This document shows, in pieces, positions 33,501 through 42,430 of a stretch of DNA of 64,000 nt. Below the pieces are notes generated by a model that did no database searches, was not told where the DNA came from, and saw nothing but the letters and a program-made list of their open reading frames with translations. A program made the position numbers and the translations under genes. Position 1 is the first letter of the stretch. Every line of letters starts with the position of its first letter. Origin of the DNA: Flavobacterium phycosphaerae (GTDB taxonomy: Bacteria > Bacteroidota > Bacteroidia > Flavobacteriales > Flavobacteriaceae); contig NZ_JAAATZ010000001.1 of NCBI RefSeq assembly GCF_010119235.1, positions 2,510,501 to 2,574,500 on the forward strand. Direction: 5' to 3'.

Positions 33501-33702
33501 TGCCTCATACATACGATTGAAAAATGTAGCCCTTTCGTATGTAGTACCCAGCTATGTGAAAGGATTGCAATGTAAGTTGACTTTGCAGGGTCAAAACCTA
33601 CTACTTATTACACCGTATAAAGACGGTGATCCCGAGTTTAGAAGCTTTAATTATCTGCCTCCTTTACGCATTGTTAGTTTAGGAGCCGAGTTTAAATTTT
33701 AA
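30598..33702 (+). CDS. SusC/RagA-family TonB-linked outer-membrane protein
   Basis: A 1034-residue TonB-dependent transporter. It has a signal peptide (WLFAIVLCLYFQMAFSA), a carboxypeptidase-regulatory-like domain (IKGVVTDSNGVLSGVTVTVK), and a plug with GGFDIRIRGLNSLRSG and PLYVIDGVPF. A large beta-barrel follows and ends LRIVSLGAEFKF. It takes up a substrate bound by SusD at the outer membrane, driven by TonB. SusD follows after 11 bp and an S9 peptidase after that, which suggests peptide uptake. Residues about 30-65, between the signal and the regulatory domain, are encoded by intergenic-type repeats (30697-30790). Confidence 0.95.
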   Translation: MNKNRIGKVRWLFAIVLCLYFQMAFSAGIVVKSKVESHKVSPSTALGMTKKTETLRPFDCVQGDNASTQQNIKGVVTDSNGVLSGVTVTVKGKLISTITDSKGQFSIAAEQDDVLVFSYIGYKEVAVTVSVNSIVNVTMQEDATTLKEVTVNAGYYKVKDKERTGSITKITSKDISTQPVANVLAAMQGRMAGVDVVQTTGVPGGGFDIRIRGLNSLRSGVNAPLYVIDGVPFSSDAIGDSQTSSTLPTATSPLNSINPSDIESIEILKDADATAIYGSRGANGVVLITTKKGKAGKTQFTASASTGTGQITKKLDLLNTSQYLAIRQQAFANDGITTYPYNAYDVNGTWDVNRYTDWQKELTGGTAVIKTLQASVLGGSAQTHFLVSGNTYTQSTVFPGDFTYKKGAVHVSLDHESEDKRFKVVFSGGYDVQHNDQPAADLTRISRNLAPNAPALYDANGNLNWENSTWENPLAALRSESLAKTNSLVANSTFSYQLPYGFMAKTSLGFTDLRHHESRTDPSTIYDPVYEAGAEYSSIFLTTSSRQSWIVEPQLQWQRTVGKGKVTALVGGTFQNQESNSMLQYGSGFTSNSLLYNLASASFSKIFYDDLTEYRYQAFFGRVNFSWQDKYILNLTGRRDGSSRFGPGKQFANFGALGAAWLFSDYNPVKETMPFLSFGKLRASYGITGNDQIGDYQFLNTYQSSGTVYDGTVGLSPIRLYNPNFSWETNRKLEAALELGFLKDRIFTTVSWYRNRSSNQLIGMPLPATTGFTSMQSNLAATVENSGLELTIRTVNVQKDSFGWTTNFNLTVPKNKLIAFPGLASSTYSNQYVIGESINIKKLYHFTGVNPQTGVYEFEDVNGDGQLTIADAQTVRDFSPTYYGGLQNQLRYKHFQLDFLFQFVKQLNWNAATQYSAPGAFGNQPASVVGGWQQAGDIATHQIYTTGLNSDAVNAYGRYATSDAAVSDASYIRLKNVALSYVVPSYVKGLQCKLTLQGQNLLLITPYKDGDPEFRSFNYLPPLRIVSLGAEFKF
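30697..30790. repeat. Intergenic-type repeats inside the SusC coding region
   Basis: The block contains a short AAAGTCG tandem (about 30690-30710) and two copies of a CTTCGACTGCGCTCAGG-like repeat (30722-30744 and 30767-30790), each ending in GATGACAA or GTGACAA. Such repeats normally lie between genes in Flavobacterium. Here they are read in frame as part of the SusC N-terminus. Confidence 0.65.
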
Positions 33703-33713
33703 AAAGAAGAGAC

Positions 33714-35114
33714 ATGAAAAATAAACTAAAAACTATATCATTTTTTTGGCCAGTGGCTGTTTGGGGCGTATTACTGTGCCTTGCTACTTCGTGTGATAAT
33801 TTTGTAGGTGTGGAGCAACCTAATTCGCAACTGACGGGTACGGCTGTATTTGAAAACAATACTACTGCAACTGCTGCCATGAAGGACATTTATGCTAAGA
33901 TGCGCGACAATGGGTTACTGACCGGTAAGTCGGTTGGGTTATCGAACTTACTAGGGCAATATACTGATGAATTGGTGTGCTATCAGACAGGTGTTACTAC
34001 GGCAGAACCCTTTTATAACAATAGTGTGACGGCTACTAATGGTTATGTGCAACAGTTGTGGAACAGTACCTATAATCAGATTTATGCGACTAATGCCGTG
34101 ATTGAAGGTGTTACTGCTTCGACAGGTATGACTACTGCACAAAAAAATCAACTTATTGGGGAAGCGCTTTTTGTTAGGGCGTTGCTGCATTCCTATTTGG
34201 CAGGTGTTTATGGTGGTTGCCCTTATATTACCACAACCGATTATGTGCAAAACAGTACTGTGCATCGATTGACTACCGTGGCAGTTTATAATGAGTGCAT
34301 TGCTGATTTGGAGGAATCTGCTACGTTGTTGCCAGAGAGCTATATTAGTTATGAAAGAATAAGACCCAACCAATATGCTGCTAGAGCGTTGCTTGCCCGA
34401 TTGTATTTGTATACAGGGCAATGGGCACAAGCCAGTAATGAAGCTTCGGCGGTGTTGAACCAAACGGCAATGTATGTGTGGGAACCGGATTTAGACAAGG
34501 TATTTCTAAAAGAATGCACGAGTACTATTTGGCAATTTTCAGCCAGTGGTGGCTATGCTAATGCGCAGGAAGGTGCTTTGTTTGTTTTTAATGCAGGTCC
34601 TCCACCTACGGTAGCATTGAGTCAGTATTTATACAATTCGTTTGCCACAAATGACCAACGTAGAAATCATTGGATTAGAAGTATTACCGATGGCACGACT
34701 ACTTGGTACCAACCTTATAAATACCAACAGGATAACAGTTCGACAACGACTACTTCGTATTCGGTTATGTTGCGACTGGCAGAGCAGTATTTGATTAGAG
34801 CGGAAGCCCGAGCGCAACAAGGTGATTTGATAGGTGCCAAGCAAGATTTGGATTTTGTACGCAACAATGCCGGACTTGGTGGTACTACTGCTACGACTAG
34901 TACCGCAATTATTACTGCGGTTATGGAAGAGCGCAGGTTTGAGTTTTTTACCGAATTGGGCATGCGCTTTTTTGATTTGCAACGAACAGGAGCTTTGGAT
35001 GCAACCTTAACTCCTGTTAAACCGGGATGGAATACTACAGATGGTCTTTGGCCGGTGCCTCAATCGGAATTATTGATTAACCCAAATCTTGCTCCGCAGA
35101 ATGCAGGCTATTAG
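33714..35114 (+). CDS. SusD/RagB-family substrate-binding lipoprotein
   Basis: A 466-residue SusD-type protein. The signal peptide ends in a lipobox (LCLATSCDN, Cys near 27). The protein has the TPR-helical body with LIGEALFVRALLHSYLAGVY and NQYAARALLARLYLYTGQW, and the C-terminal family motif MEERRFEFFTELGMRFFDL. It caps the SusC barrel and binds the substrate at the cell surface. It follows SusC by 11 bp and precedes the S9 peptidase by one base. Confidence 0.94.
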   Translation: MKNKLKTISFFWPVAVWGVLLCLATSCDNFVGVEQPNSQLTGTAVFENNTTATAAMKDIYAKMRDNGLLTGKSVGLSNLLGQYTDELVCYQTGVTTAEPFYNNSVTATNGYVQQLWNSTYNQIYATNAVIEGVTASTGMTTAQKNQLIGEALFVRALLHSYLAGVYGGCPYITTTDYVQNSTVHRLTTVAVYNECIADLEESATLLPESYISYERIRPNQYAARALLARLYLYTGQWAQASNEASAVLNQTAMYVWEPDLDKVFLKECTSTIWQFSASGGYANAQEGALFVFNAGPPPTVALSQYLYNSFATNDQRRNHWIRSITDGTTTWYQPYKYQQDNSSTTTTSYSVMLRLAEQYLIRAEARAQQGDLIGAKQDLDFVRNNAGLGGTTATTSTAIITAVMEERRFEFFTELGMRFFDLQRTGALDATLTPVKPGWNTTDGLWPVPQSELLINPNLAPQNAGY

Positions 35115-35115
35115 A

Positions 35116-37716
35116 ATGAGAAATCCATTTATTATTTTTTTGTGTTAGTTTCCTGCTCTGTCATGGGGCAGGTTACGAACAAAAAGCTTCTTACCGAGGC
35201 AGATTACCATTTATGGAGTACTATGGAAATGCAAGCAGTGTCTGCTAAAGGGAATTGGGTAAGCTATCATTTGGCTTATGAGAGTGGTATGGATACCCTT
35301 TTTGTGCGGAATAAAGAAGCTACCAAAACCTATTCTTTTGCCAAAGGGTATGATGGGAAGTTTGCCAAAGATGCTTTTTTTAGTTGTATGCTGCCGGACA
35401 ATGTACTTTCGGTTTTGAATTTAAAAACAGGAGTCGTTAGGCAGCTTAAAGAGATTACCCAATATGCTTTCTCGGCGGATGGCACTACTTTGGTTACGTT
35501 GACCGAGACACAACAACTTACTATGGAACGGCTTGATGGTATTGGAACGGAAACGATAGCCTCTGTTACCAGGTTTTATCTTAATCCGACCACTACGGGA
35601 ATGGTTTATGCCATAGCAAAGGAAAAAGCCTCGTTGCATTATTGCCCTTTTGATGGTAATAGGGAGCATTTTCAGAAATTGGAATCTGATGGTGAGGCTA
35701 CCTTTGAAAACATTGTTTGGCAACGCAAAGGGCAATCTTTTGCCTTTGTGAAAAGTTATAAAGACACGCTTGATATTCGGAATGGTAAAAACCTGTATGT
35801 ATATCGATTAGCCGGGAACAAACTTTTTGGTTTTGATGCAAATAGTGTGCCTTCTATAGCCAAAGGCAGTCGCATAGAAGCACCACTTTGGACCCGCTTT
35901 ATGATTTCGGATGATGGGCAACGGGTGTTCTTTTATCTTACTGAGCCATCGGCTACAAATCCTGAAAAGCCATTAGTACAAATATGGAATGGCAATGATG
36001 CCTGGCCTTACCCGCAGGCGCAACGAACAGGTAGGTTTGACAAGGCGTCGAAATGTGCTGTTTGGTGGCCTGATAGTGGGCGATTTTTAAGGATAACAAG
36101 CACAGAGCTACCTAAAATGATGTTGAGTGGTGACCAGCACTATGCGGTTACTTACAATCCGATGGGGATAAACCTCAGTTTACTCAGGATTTTACCGCTG
36201 ATTTTTATATTACAAATTTGTCAAGTGGAGAAAAAACTAAATTCTTGGCGGATCAACTATGTGATATTGCGGAAATCACGCCCTCATATGGCGGTAAGTA
36301 TGTAGCTTATTTTAAAAACAAGCAATGGTGGGTTTATGATATCGCCCGTAAAAAACATTTTAATGTCAGTATTGGAATTAGGGAATCGTTAGCTGATGAA
36401 GCAAAGGATAAGTCAGGGCAAAAGCCAGCTTGCGGCATTGTAGGATGGACGAAAGATGATACCGATATTATCCTTTATGATGAATATGATTTGTGGAGCG
36501 TAAGTTTGGCCGATTTGAAAGCCAAGCGACTTTCCAGAGGAAGAGAACAAGGAATTTCTTTTCGATTGGTTTATCCGTTGGGAGAGGTGAAACTGACGAT
36601 GAACTTTGATGGGTTTACTTTTCGGGAATTGGATTTAAGCAACAAACTTTATCTACAAGCCTTTGGAAAAGATACCAAACAATCGGGGTTCTATGAATGG
36701 AATGGAACTGAAAAGCCAATCGTGTTTAAAGATAAAAGCATTACTCAATTTGGTTTTACAACTGGGAGTGATACCTACTATTATGCTGAACAGGATTTTG
36801 ATGCGCCACCGGCTATCATGGCTATTGGGAAATTGAAAAATGTTGCAAAAATTGTGGTGCAGAGTAATCCGCAACATTTTACTTATCATTGGGGTACCTC
36901 ACAACTTATCAGTTACACCAATTCTAAAAATCAACATTTGCAAGGTGCTTTGTACTACCCGGCAAACTATAACCCATCAAAAAATATCCCATGGTCGTTT
37001 ATATTTATGAGCGGTTGAGTCAGGAGGTTCATCGATATGTTAACCCAACACTGCACAACAACATTGGTATTAATACCAGTAATTTGACTGCTCATGGCTA
37101 TTTGGTTTTGCATCCCGATATATCGTATACTATGGACGATGTTGGTATTTCGGCAACGGATTGTGTGGTTAGTGCCACTAAAGCTGTGATAGCTATGGGT
37201 ATAGTACAACCTGATAAAATAGGGTTAACAGGTCATTCGTTTGGAGGCTATGAAGTTAATTTTATCGCTACGCAAACGGACATTTTCGCTACCATTGTTT
37301 CGGGTGCAGGCTCTTCGGATTTGGTTAACACTTATCTTTCGATTGGGTGGAATACCGGTAAAGTTGAAACTTGGCGATTTGAAGATCATCAGTATCGCAT
37401 GCCACTGCCTCTGTTTTCTAATATGGAGGGATTCTTGAGGAATTCTCCGGTTATGCAGGCTCAAAACATCACTACCCCTATGCTAATTTGGACGGGTGAA
37501 GAGGACCGGCAAGTGGATTATCATCAAACTATAGAATTTTACAATGCTCTACGACGGTTAGGGAAGAAAACTATTATGCTTGTTTACCCGAACAATGGGC
37601 ACATATTGACTGAAAGTGATAGTAGAGAAGACTTTACCCATCGGTATGAATCATGGCTTGCTACTTATTTAAAAGATGCATCACCACCTGAATGGATTGC
37701 AAAAGGAATGCGATAA
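35116..37716 (+). pseudogene. S9 (prolyl oligopeptidase) family peptidase, three homopolymer frameshifts
   Basis: The locus reads as one 867-residue protein if one base is added to each of three runs: T7 at 35135-35141 (restores signal peptide MRNPFIIFFVLVSCSVMGQ), G4 at 36164-36167 and A6 at 36979-36984. The N-terminal part is a beta-propeller, and the C-terminal catalytic domain keeps the triad: Ser in GHSFGGY, Asp in GEEDRQVDY, His in NNGHILTES. S9 enzymes cleave short peptides. It starts one base after SusD, so it probably processes what SusCD import or what is secreted. An artefact is more likely than true decay because all breaks are homopolymer deficits. Confidence 0.82.
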
Positions 37717-37736
37717 CCAATCTTTATAAAATCAAA

Positions 37737-37763
37737 AGCAGTTCCTAGTGATTAGGAACTGCT
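37737..37763. terminator. Rho-independent terminator after the SusC-SusD-S9 operon
   Basis: AGCAGTTCCTA (37737-37747) and TAGGAACTGCT (37753-37763) form an 11-bp stem with a 5-base loop, followed by a T run. A run of A before it makes it usable in both directions, so it may also end the minus-strand DUF6520 gene. Confidence 0.88.
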
Positions 37764-37781
37764 TTTTTTGTGTTTAATGGT

Positions 37782-38045
37782 TTAGTTAAGTCTCCACAAC
37801 TGAACCGCACAATGTGTGGCATCGGTCATCCCAAAGATTTGCGCACCTCCCGTTTGGGTTTCTGTACACAAAACTCCTGTGTTCACGTTGTCACAATTGT
37901 TTTTAAACACACAAGTAGGACCTTGTTTGATGTAGCCCGGCACTGAGCTTACAGCTTTAGCATTTTTTGATGCTGTGGTAGTGAAAGCACTGGCTACTGC
38001 TGCTGTAAAAAGGATTACAGACAGGAACATTTTTCCATTTTTCAT
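37782..38045 (-). CDS. DUF6520-family small secreted protein
   Basis: An 87-residue protein with a signal peptide (MFLSVILFTAAVASAFT). The mature part is about 65 residues with four cysteines (PTCVF, NNCDN, VLCTE, HCAVQ), enough for two disulfides, and ends in VQLWRLN. These features are typical of DUF6520. The gene lies 77 bp upstream of nothing coding but ends before a shared terminator, and it follows the MauE-type gene on the same strand. It could be a secreted peptide whose oxidation state is set by that membrane protein. Confidence 0.75.
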   Translation of the reverse strand: MKNGKMFLSVILFTAAVASAFTTTASKNAKAVSSVPGYIKQGPTCVFKNNCDNVNTGVLCTETQTGGAQIFGMTDATHCAVQLWRLN

Positions 38046-38121
38046 GATGTAAAAAATTAAATTATTGATTTGATCTACTTTTTTCTACAGGTGTTCGATC
38101 TTATTCCTGATGCTATATTAT

Positions 38122-39624
38122 TTATCGCCTTGCCGATGTATCGAGTTGATAGGCTACCAGAGTGTTATTAAACAGGAAGTACACTTTGCCTTTTGTGGCC
38201 CACATAGTTTGTGGCTTTTTATCGTTAAGATTATAGACATAAAAGCTATACTCGTAAGTTTTGGTGTTGAGGTTGTATACATCAATCACAGAGGTTTGTT
38301 TCCAGAGGTTAAGTGATTCATAACGTCCCCGAAGGTTGGAATTCACAAACAGTTGATTGCCTGAAGTGCTGCTGAGCTTATTAACCATCAGTGGAGGTAC
38401 TGCCATCTTTCTGTCGCCGTTACTTAAAGTGGCGATTTTAATCTTAGCCGTAGTTGTCGTATCAATGGTGTTTCCGCGATAGGAAAGTTTTACTGTTTTA
38501 TCGGCCACAATAAATTGATTGCGGTAATAGTAGCTGTAGATGAGTTTTTGAATTTGTGGATTGTAGCGCAGTATTCCGTCACAATCGAAGATGCCGTCTA
38601 TTTGTTTTTGCAAAAGCCCTTCACCATAGATTACCCTTGTTTTATTATTTGAAAAGGTCATGGTTCCTAGTATACTTTGTCCTGTTTTTAGGCTTTTACC
38701 GCGAAAGATTGCTGAGGTGGAATCGATGGGTTCAAAGGAAGAGAAGAATGTTTTACTATCAAGAAGTTGTTTTGCTTGCCAGTTTGATATGTCGCCTTTG
38801 AAGATACAGGGTACGGTACCGTCTGTTAGGTAAAAACTAGAATCGATTATCCTAACTTGCGCTGACCGGAATGGTAGTTTGTAGGTATTGAGTTCAATTT
38901 TATAATTACCTACTAGCTTCAAATCACTACTGATGGCTACTATTGAAAGTGGTGCAGCATAGTTTCCTAAGTAAAGAATGCCATTAGTCATCCCTGCAAA
39001 ATAATATCCGTTGTATGGTAAGGTTAATTGCCCTGATTTACTGTAAAGATGCGGCGGATATCTGCGGACAAAATTGTTTTCCTGATGGATGATTTGCTCT
39101 GATTTTAGGAAGAGAAAGAGAACTATACCAACCGAGAAAATACTTGTTGTGAGTAGGACGATTAGTTTATATCTTGTTTTCCAAATTTTGTTTTGTAGTG
39201 GTAATTGTTCTAACGAAAAAATGATTGCTACTGCGGCAAGAAAGCAAAAGACTAAGTTGAAAAGTAGGTGTTGGTTCCATGTCATTTTTTCCAGTATTCC
39301 GCCGCAGGAACAAGGAACAAATTCACTGTAATGTAATATGATATATATGTAAGCCGAGAACATCATCATTAACCCAAAAGAGGCTACCAAGGCAAAGAAT
39401 TGTGTGCGATTAAACATTAGTAAAATTGCAATACTAATTTCAAAAGCAGGAATAAACCAAGAAACCCAGCCGGCAAATGCACTTAGTAATGGAGACTGCC
39501 CTAGTTGAATGGTAAAGCTTTCGTAATCGGATAATTTGCTGAAGGCTGCATAGGTGAAAAGGATAATAAACAAGTAGCCAACAATGTCGATGCAATACTT
39601 TTTAATGGTGACCGAATTTTTCAT
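38122..39624 (-). CDS. MauE/DoxX-type redox membrane protein with C-terminal domain
   Basis: A 500-residue protein from the ATG at 39624; a TTG at 39630 is open too. The first 140 residues have four transmembrane helices and the MauE-like motif FVPCSCGGILEKMTWNQHLL, with two cysteines (C-S-C) that could be redox active. A further helix is near residue 165-185. A periplasmic beta-rich domain of about 310 residues follows. MauE-type proteins help form disulfides in secreted partners. A Cys-rich DUF6520 gene lies just downstream. An ATTCGGGAAT element lies 56 bp upstream of the start. Confidence 0.75.
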   Translation of the reverse strand: MKNSVTIKKYCIDIVGYLFIILFTYAAFSKLSDYESFTIQLGQSPLLSAFAGWVSWFIPAFEISIAILLMFNRTQFFALVASFGLMMMFSAYIYIILHYSEFVPCSCGGILEKMTWNQHLLFNLVFCFLAAVAIIFSLEQLPLQNKIWKTRYKLIVLLTTSIFSVGIVLFLFLKSEQIIHQENNFVRRYPPHLYSKSGQLTLPYNGYYFAGMTNGILYLGNYAAPLSIVAISSDLKLVGNYKIELNTYKLPFRSAQVRIIDSSFYLTDGTVPCIFKGDISNWQAKQLLDSKTFFSSFEPIDSTSAIFRGKSLKTGQSILGTMTFSNNKTRVIYGEGLLQKQIDGIFDCDGILRYNPQIQKLIYSYYYRNQFIVADKTVKLSYRGNTIDTTTTAKIKIATLSNGDRKMAVPPLMVNKLSSTSGNQLFVNSNLRGRYESLNLWKQTSVIDVYNLNTKTYEYSFYVYNLNDKKPQTMWATKGKVYFLFNNTLVAYQLDTSARR

Positions 39625-39679
39625 TTGCAATGCTTTTAATACTGTAAAATTCTATAAATGAAATATTTATGTTATTTCA

Positions 39680-39689
39680 ATTCGGGAAT
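39680..39689. promoter_or_regulatory. ATTCGGGAAT element upstream of MauE-type gene
   Basis: The 10-bp core of the dispersed element lies between the MauE start (39624) and the AraC stop (39716). It may be an operator for one of the AraC regulators. The flanks differ from the 28-bp copies. Confidence 0.4.
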
Positions 39690-39715
39690 ATTTACAAGTA
39701 AAAAACGGAATAAGA

Positions 39716-40267
39716 TTACAAATCAGTATTCTCGCGCTTGAGTTCGCTTGGAGGATAATTGAATTTTTTTTTGAATGCTTTGTAGAAGTTGGTATAATCA
39801 GTAAAACCACTTAGTAAAGCAATTTCTTTTAAAGGAATTCTGGTTTTTTCTATTAATGTATGGGCCTTTTTAAGTCTTTCCTCATTATAGAATTGGTAAA
39901 TACTGGTTTTTAATAGTCTTCGAAAGTTTTCTTTTAAAGTGAATTCGTTTGTGCCGAACATTTTTGATAGCCTCTTTGTAGATGGTAGTGGTTCTTCTAA
40001 ATGATTTTGAATGTAATCGAGGACTTTTTGAACCATGAGGACTGTGGTATCGTTTGTTGCACCTAAATCAATTTTAGTATTCTTGTATGGACTAGAATAT
40101 CCAATTTCCTGCAATTTCTCTGCTACTTGGTTGAGCATGTTTGCCAGTTCATCAAATTGCTCATCAAGACCTTCTACTACCATTCGATAGTTTAGATTAC
40201 CATAAGCTATTTCTAATAGCATACGGTAAATGGATTTTATTCGTTCCTGGTTTTGTTGCTTGTCCAT
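39716..40267 (-). CDS. AraC-family transcriptional regulator
   Basis: A 183-residue protein from the ATG at 40267; a TTG at 40318 would add 17 residues. An N-terminal helical, HAMP-like segment (YGNLNYRMVVEGLDEQFDEL) is followed by an AraC helix-turn-helix domain with LPSTKRLSKMFGTNEFTLKE and IPLKEIALLSGFTDYTNFYK. It probably controls the adjacent MauE/DUF6520 or SusCD genes. The ATTCGGGAAT repeats flank it (39680 and 40362). Confidence 0.85.
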   Translation of the reverse strand: MDKQQNQERIKSIYRMLLEIAYGNLNYRMVVEGLDEQFDELANMLNQVAEKLQEIGYSSPYKNTKIDLGATNDTTVLMVQKVLDYIQNHLEEPLPSTKRLSKMFGTNEFTLKENFRRLLKTSIYQFYNEERLKKAHTLIEKTRIPLKEIALLSGFTDYTNFYKAFKKKFNYPPSELKRENTDL

Positions 40268-40350
40268 CGGTATATGTAATTGAAGAAGTATCGGAAGGGA
40301 TATGGGAAGTGAGGACAAAGCTATGTAATGTGTATTTCTGAATCAAGAAG

Positions 40351-40380
40351 TATAGTGTGTGATTCGGGAATTAAATACTA
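40351..40380. repeat. 28-bp dispersed repeat with ATTCGGGAAT core (copy 2)
   Basis: Identical over 28 bp to the copy at 14156-14183, starting TATAGTGTGTGATTCGGGAA. It lies 84 bp upstream of the AraC ATG. It may be a promoter-linked site or a mobile short repeat. Confidence 0.7.
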
Positions 40381-40403
40381 TATTTTTTGGTTATTTTACA
40401 AAC

Positions 40404-40436
40404 AAAAAGCATTGCAGTTTACTTGCAATGCTTTTT
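40404..40436. terminator. Bidirectional rho-independent terminator next to integrase
   Basis: AAAAAGCATTGCA (40404-40416) and TGCAATGCTTTTT (40424-40436) form a 13-bp stem with a 7-base loop. It lies 26 bp beyond the integrase stop. Confidence 0.87.
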
Positions 40437-40461
40437 ACTTATTGAGTAATACTTTTTACAA

Positions 40462-41721
40462 TTAACCTGTATAGCTTAATAAAACTTTACCATCTTCAGA
40501 CTGCATAATATCTTTTAGCGTATCCCTTAAAACTATCATATCTGCACTTACTTTAATATCAAGTACACGAGCATAGATTTGTGTACTTTTCAAGTTTTTG
40601 TGACCAAGCATTTTGCTAACACTTTCAATTGGCACGCCATTACTAAGTGTAACTGTTGTTGCAAAAGTATGTCTAGCCGCATGAAATGTTAGGTCTTTAT
40701 TAATGCCACAAACATCAGCTATTTCTTTTAAGTAACTGTTCATTTTTTGATTACTTAATATTGGTAAAACACGATTTTCATTAAGACATTTAGGACTGTT
40801 TGAATATCGGTCAAGAATTTCTTTTGCAATTGGCAGTAAGGGAATATTAGATGGTCCATCAGTTTTCTGTCTGTTTTTAAAAATCCATATTATACCATCA
40901 ATCCCTAAAGAAATATTTTCGGGAGAAAGTTGTTTTACGTCAATATATGCAAGACCTGTATAGCAGCTGAAAACAAAAATATCCCTAACCAATTTAAGAC
41001 GTTCTGATACAAAATTTTTCTTGTAGATAGTTCTAAGTTCAACAAGTGTCAAATAATCTCTTTCGACTTCCTTTACTTTAGCCTCATACTTGAGAAATGG
41101 GTCTCTGACTATCCATTCATTTTTAAGACAAATATTGATTATCTTCTGAAAATTCTTCACATACTTTACTGCCGTGTTGTGGCAGCAATCTTTTTCTGAT
41201 TTCAAGTAAAACTCATATTCAGTTACAAATTCGTAATCTATATCGGCAATGTTCATGTCAGTCGCTTTATACTTCCATTGTATAAAACTTTCTGTATGCT
41301 TTAATGAAGTATCATAGCGCTCCGCAGTTCCTTTAGCGAATTCATCAGGGACTAAAGCCCACATTTTTCTATTGTGTTCTTTGAAAATAGGAACTATCAT
41401 ATACTTAGCTTGATCAGTACCTGTTACTTTTGATTTGACAACCGCAGCCGTAACAGGCTTTTTATCTTTCATGGCCATGTGATGTGCATCATAAATCTCC
41501 TGTTCAAAGGTTTTAAGATAGCTATTCATAGATTTTACTTCTTGGGTTCTACCAATTAGTCTTTGCAATTTATTATCCCAAAGTTCCGGTGGAATACTTC
41601 TTTTGCATGAGATTTCTTTTGGAATACCATCGATTGTGATTCGTGCATAAAGAGGCACAGTTCCGTTGGCTTTTTGTTTGTTCTTTTTGAGTAGAAAAAG
41701 AAGGCTGAAAGTTTTGTTCAT
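40462..41721 (-). CDS. Tyrosine recombinase / site-specific integrase
   Basis: A 419-residue recombinase of the Bacteroidota type: an arm-binding N-terminus (GTVPLYARITIDGIPKEISC), a SAM-like core-binding domain near 110-210, and a catalytic domain with an Arg in FVFSCYTGLAYIDVKQL, the H-x2-R motif in TFHAARHTFATTV near 346, and the nucleophile Tyr in STQIYARVLD near 385. These enzymes drive integration of conjugative and mobilizable elements. No relaxase or transfer genes are seen nearby. It is not IntI-like: the integron-specific insert is absent. Confidence 0.9.
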   Translation of the reverse strand: MNKTFSLLFLLKKNKQKANGTVPLYARITIDGIPKEISCKRSIPPELWDNKLQRLIGRTQEVKSMNSYLKTFEQEIYDAHHMAMKDKKPVTAAVVKSKVTGTDQAKYMIVPIFKEHNRKMWALVPDEFAKGTAERYDTSLKHTESFIQWKYKATDMNIADIDYEFVTEYEFYLKSEKDCCHNTAVKYVKNFQKIINICLKNEWIVRDPFLKYEAKVKEVERDYLTLVELRTIYKKNFVSERLKLVRDIFVFSCYTGLAYIDVKQLSPENISLGIDGIIWIFKNRQKTDGPSNIPLLPIAKEILDRYSNSPKCLNENRVLPILSNQKMNSYLKEIADVCGINKDLTFHAARHTFATTVTLSNGVPIESVSKMLGHKNLKSTQIYARVLDIKVSADMIVLRDTLKDIMQSEDGKVLLSYTG

Positions 41722-41908
41722 AATGATGTCATTTTAGATTTATAAAATTATCTATCAATCACACCTGACACAAGATGTACACTATTTGAACAGGTTGTTA
41801 GTCAGGTCGTTCAGCGAATTTCAGTGACCCATTTACGTTGAAATAAATAGGTCACTAAATAGGTCACTGATACGATACCATTTAATGAACTTCTTTGATA
41901 CAGCTACA

Positions 41909-41952
41909 AAGCAAAAAACGCCGTAAAACATAAGTTTTACAGCGTTTTGCTT
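41909..41952. other. Strong imperfect hairpin upstream of integrase
   Basis: AAGCAAAAAACGCCGTAAAAC (first 20 bases of the arm at 41909) pairs with GTTTTACAGCGTTTTGCTT (41934-41952) with one mismatch and a 4-base loop. It lies between the integrase promoter and the tRNA-like 14-mer GCGGAGAAAGAGGG (41971). It could be a terminator or part of an attachment region. The rest of the 41722-42229 gap shows nothing else supportable. Confidence 0.4.
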
Positions 41953-42229
41953 CAATTTACCTTTCGGTCAGCGGAGAAAGAGGGTTTGTAACTTACCTCT
42001 CAATATGGTGTAAACAGTAGCTTTGTAAATTTAATATAATCCGGGTAACCGAATTTATCCCCTATTAATTAATCCTAGTAGATTGCATTAATTTGTGAAT
42101 TGTAAATTTACAAAATCCCTATTGAAATTCAAAACATTTCGGGCAAAACTACACTAAAAAATGAAGTGGTTTTTAAAGTGGTTAAAGAGTCGGGAGACTA
42201 ATATTTCTCCACTTTCAGCATTTGCATAA

Positions 42230-42430
42230 TCATCCAAATATCGCTTTTTCAACTTGTTCAATATTCAATCCTGTATGATTACAGAATTCTTCAATTGTGA
42301 CAAACTTTAGGGCTTTATTATGGCTCTTTGCTATCTCATGCAATAATCTAAGACTTTGGCGGTAGCTTTGACCTGTAACGAGCTCTACGTCGTTTGTGGT
42401 GATGCATATACGCCTTTTCATCGCTTTCAT
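42230..42430 (-). CDS. Small protein, possibly DNA-binding
   Basis: A 66-residue protein with MKRRICITTNDVELVTGQSY, RQSLRLLHEIAKSHNKA and IEEFCNHTGLNIEQVEKAIF. The helices and basic face suggest a small nucleic-acid-binding protein. Such ORFs are common near integrases in Flavobacterium. A start at 42421 would give 63 residues. The function is unknown. Confidence 0.55.
   Translation of the reverse strand: MKAMKRRICITTNDVELVTGQSYRQSLRLLHEIAKSHNKALKFVTIEEFCNHTGLNIEQVEKAIFG

Noticed and set aside
31062..34982. Several long minus-strand ORFs inside the SusC and SusD genes
   Set aside because: They overlap strongly supported plus-strand genes, have composition typical of shadow frames, and show no domain.
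35116..37716. Programmed ribosomal frameshifting in the S9 gene
   Set aside because: Three separate sites would be needed in one gene, and four other genes show the same type of homopolymer loss, so undercalling is simpler.
40462..41721. Integron integrase (IntI)
   Set aside because: The recombinase has an arm-binding N-terminus and general Bacteroidota layout and lacks the IntI-specific insert.
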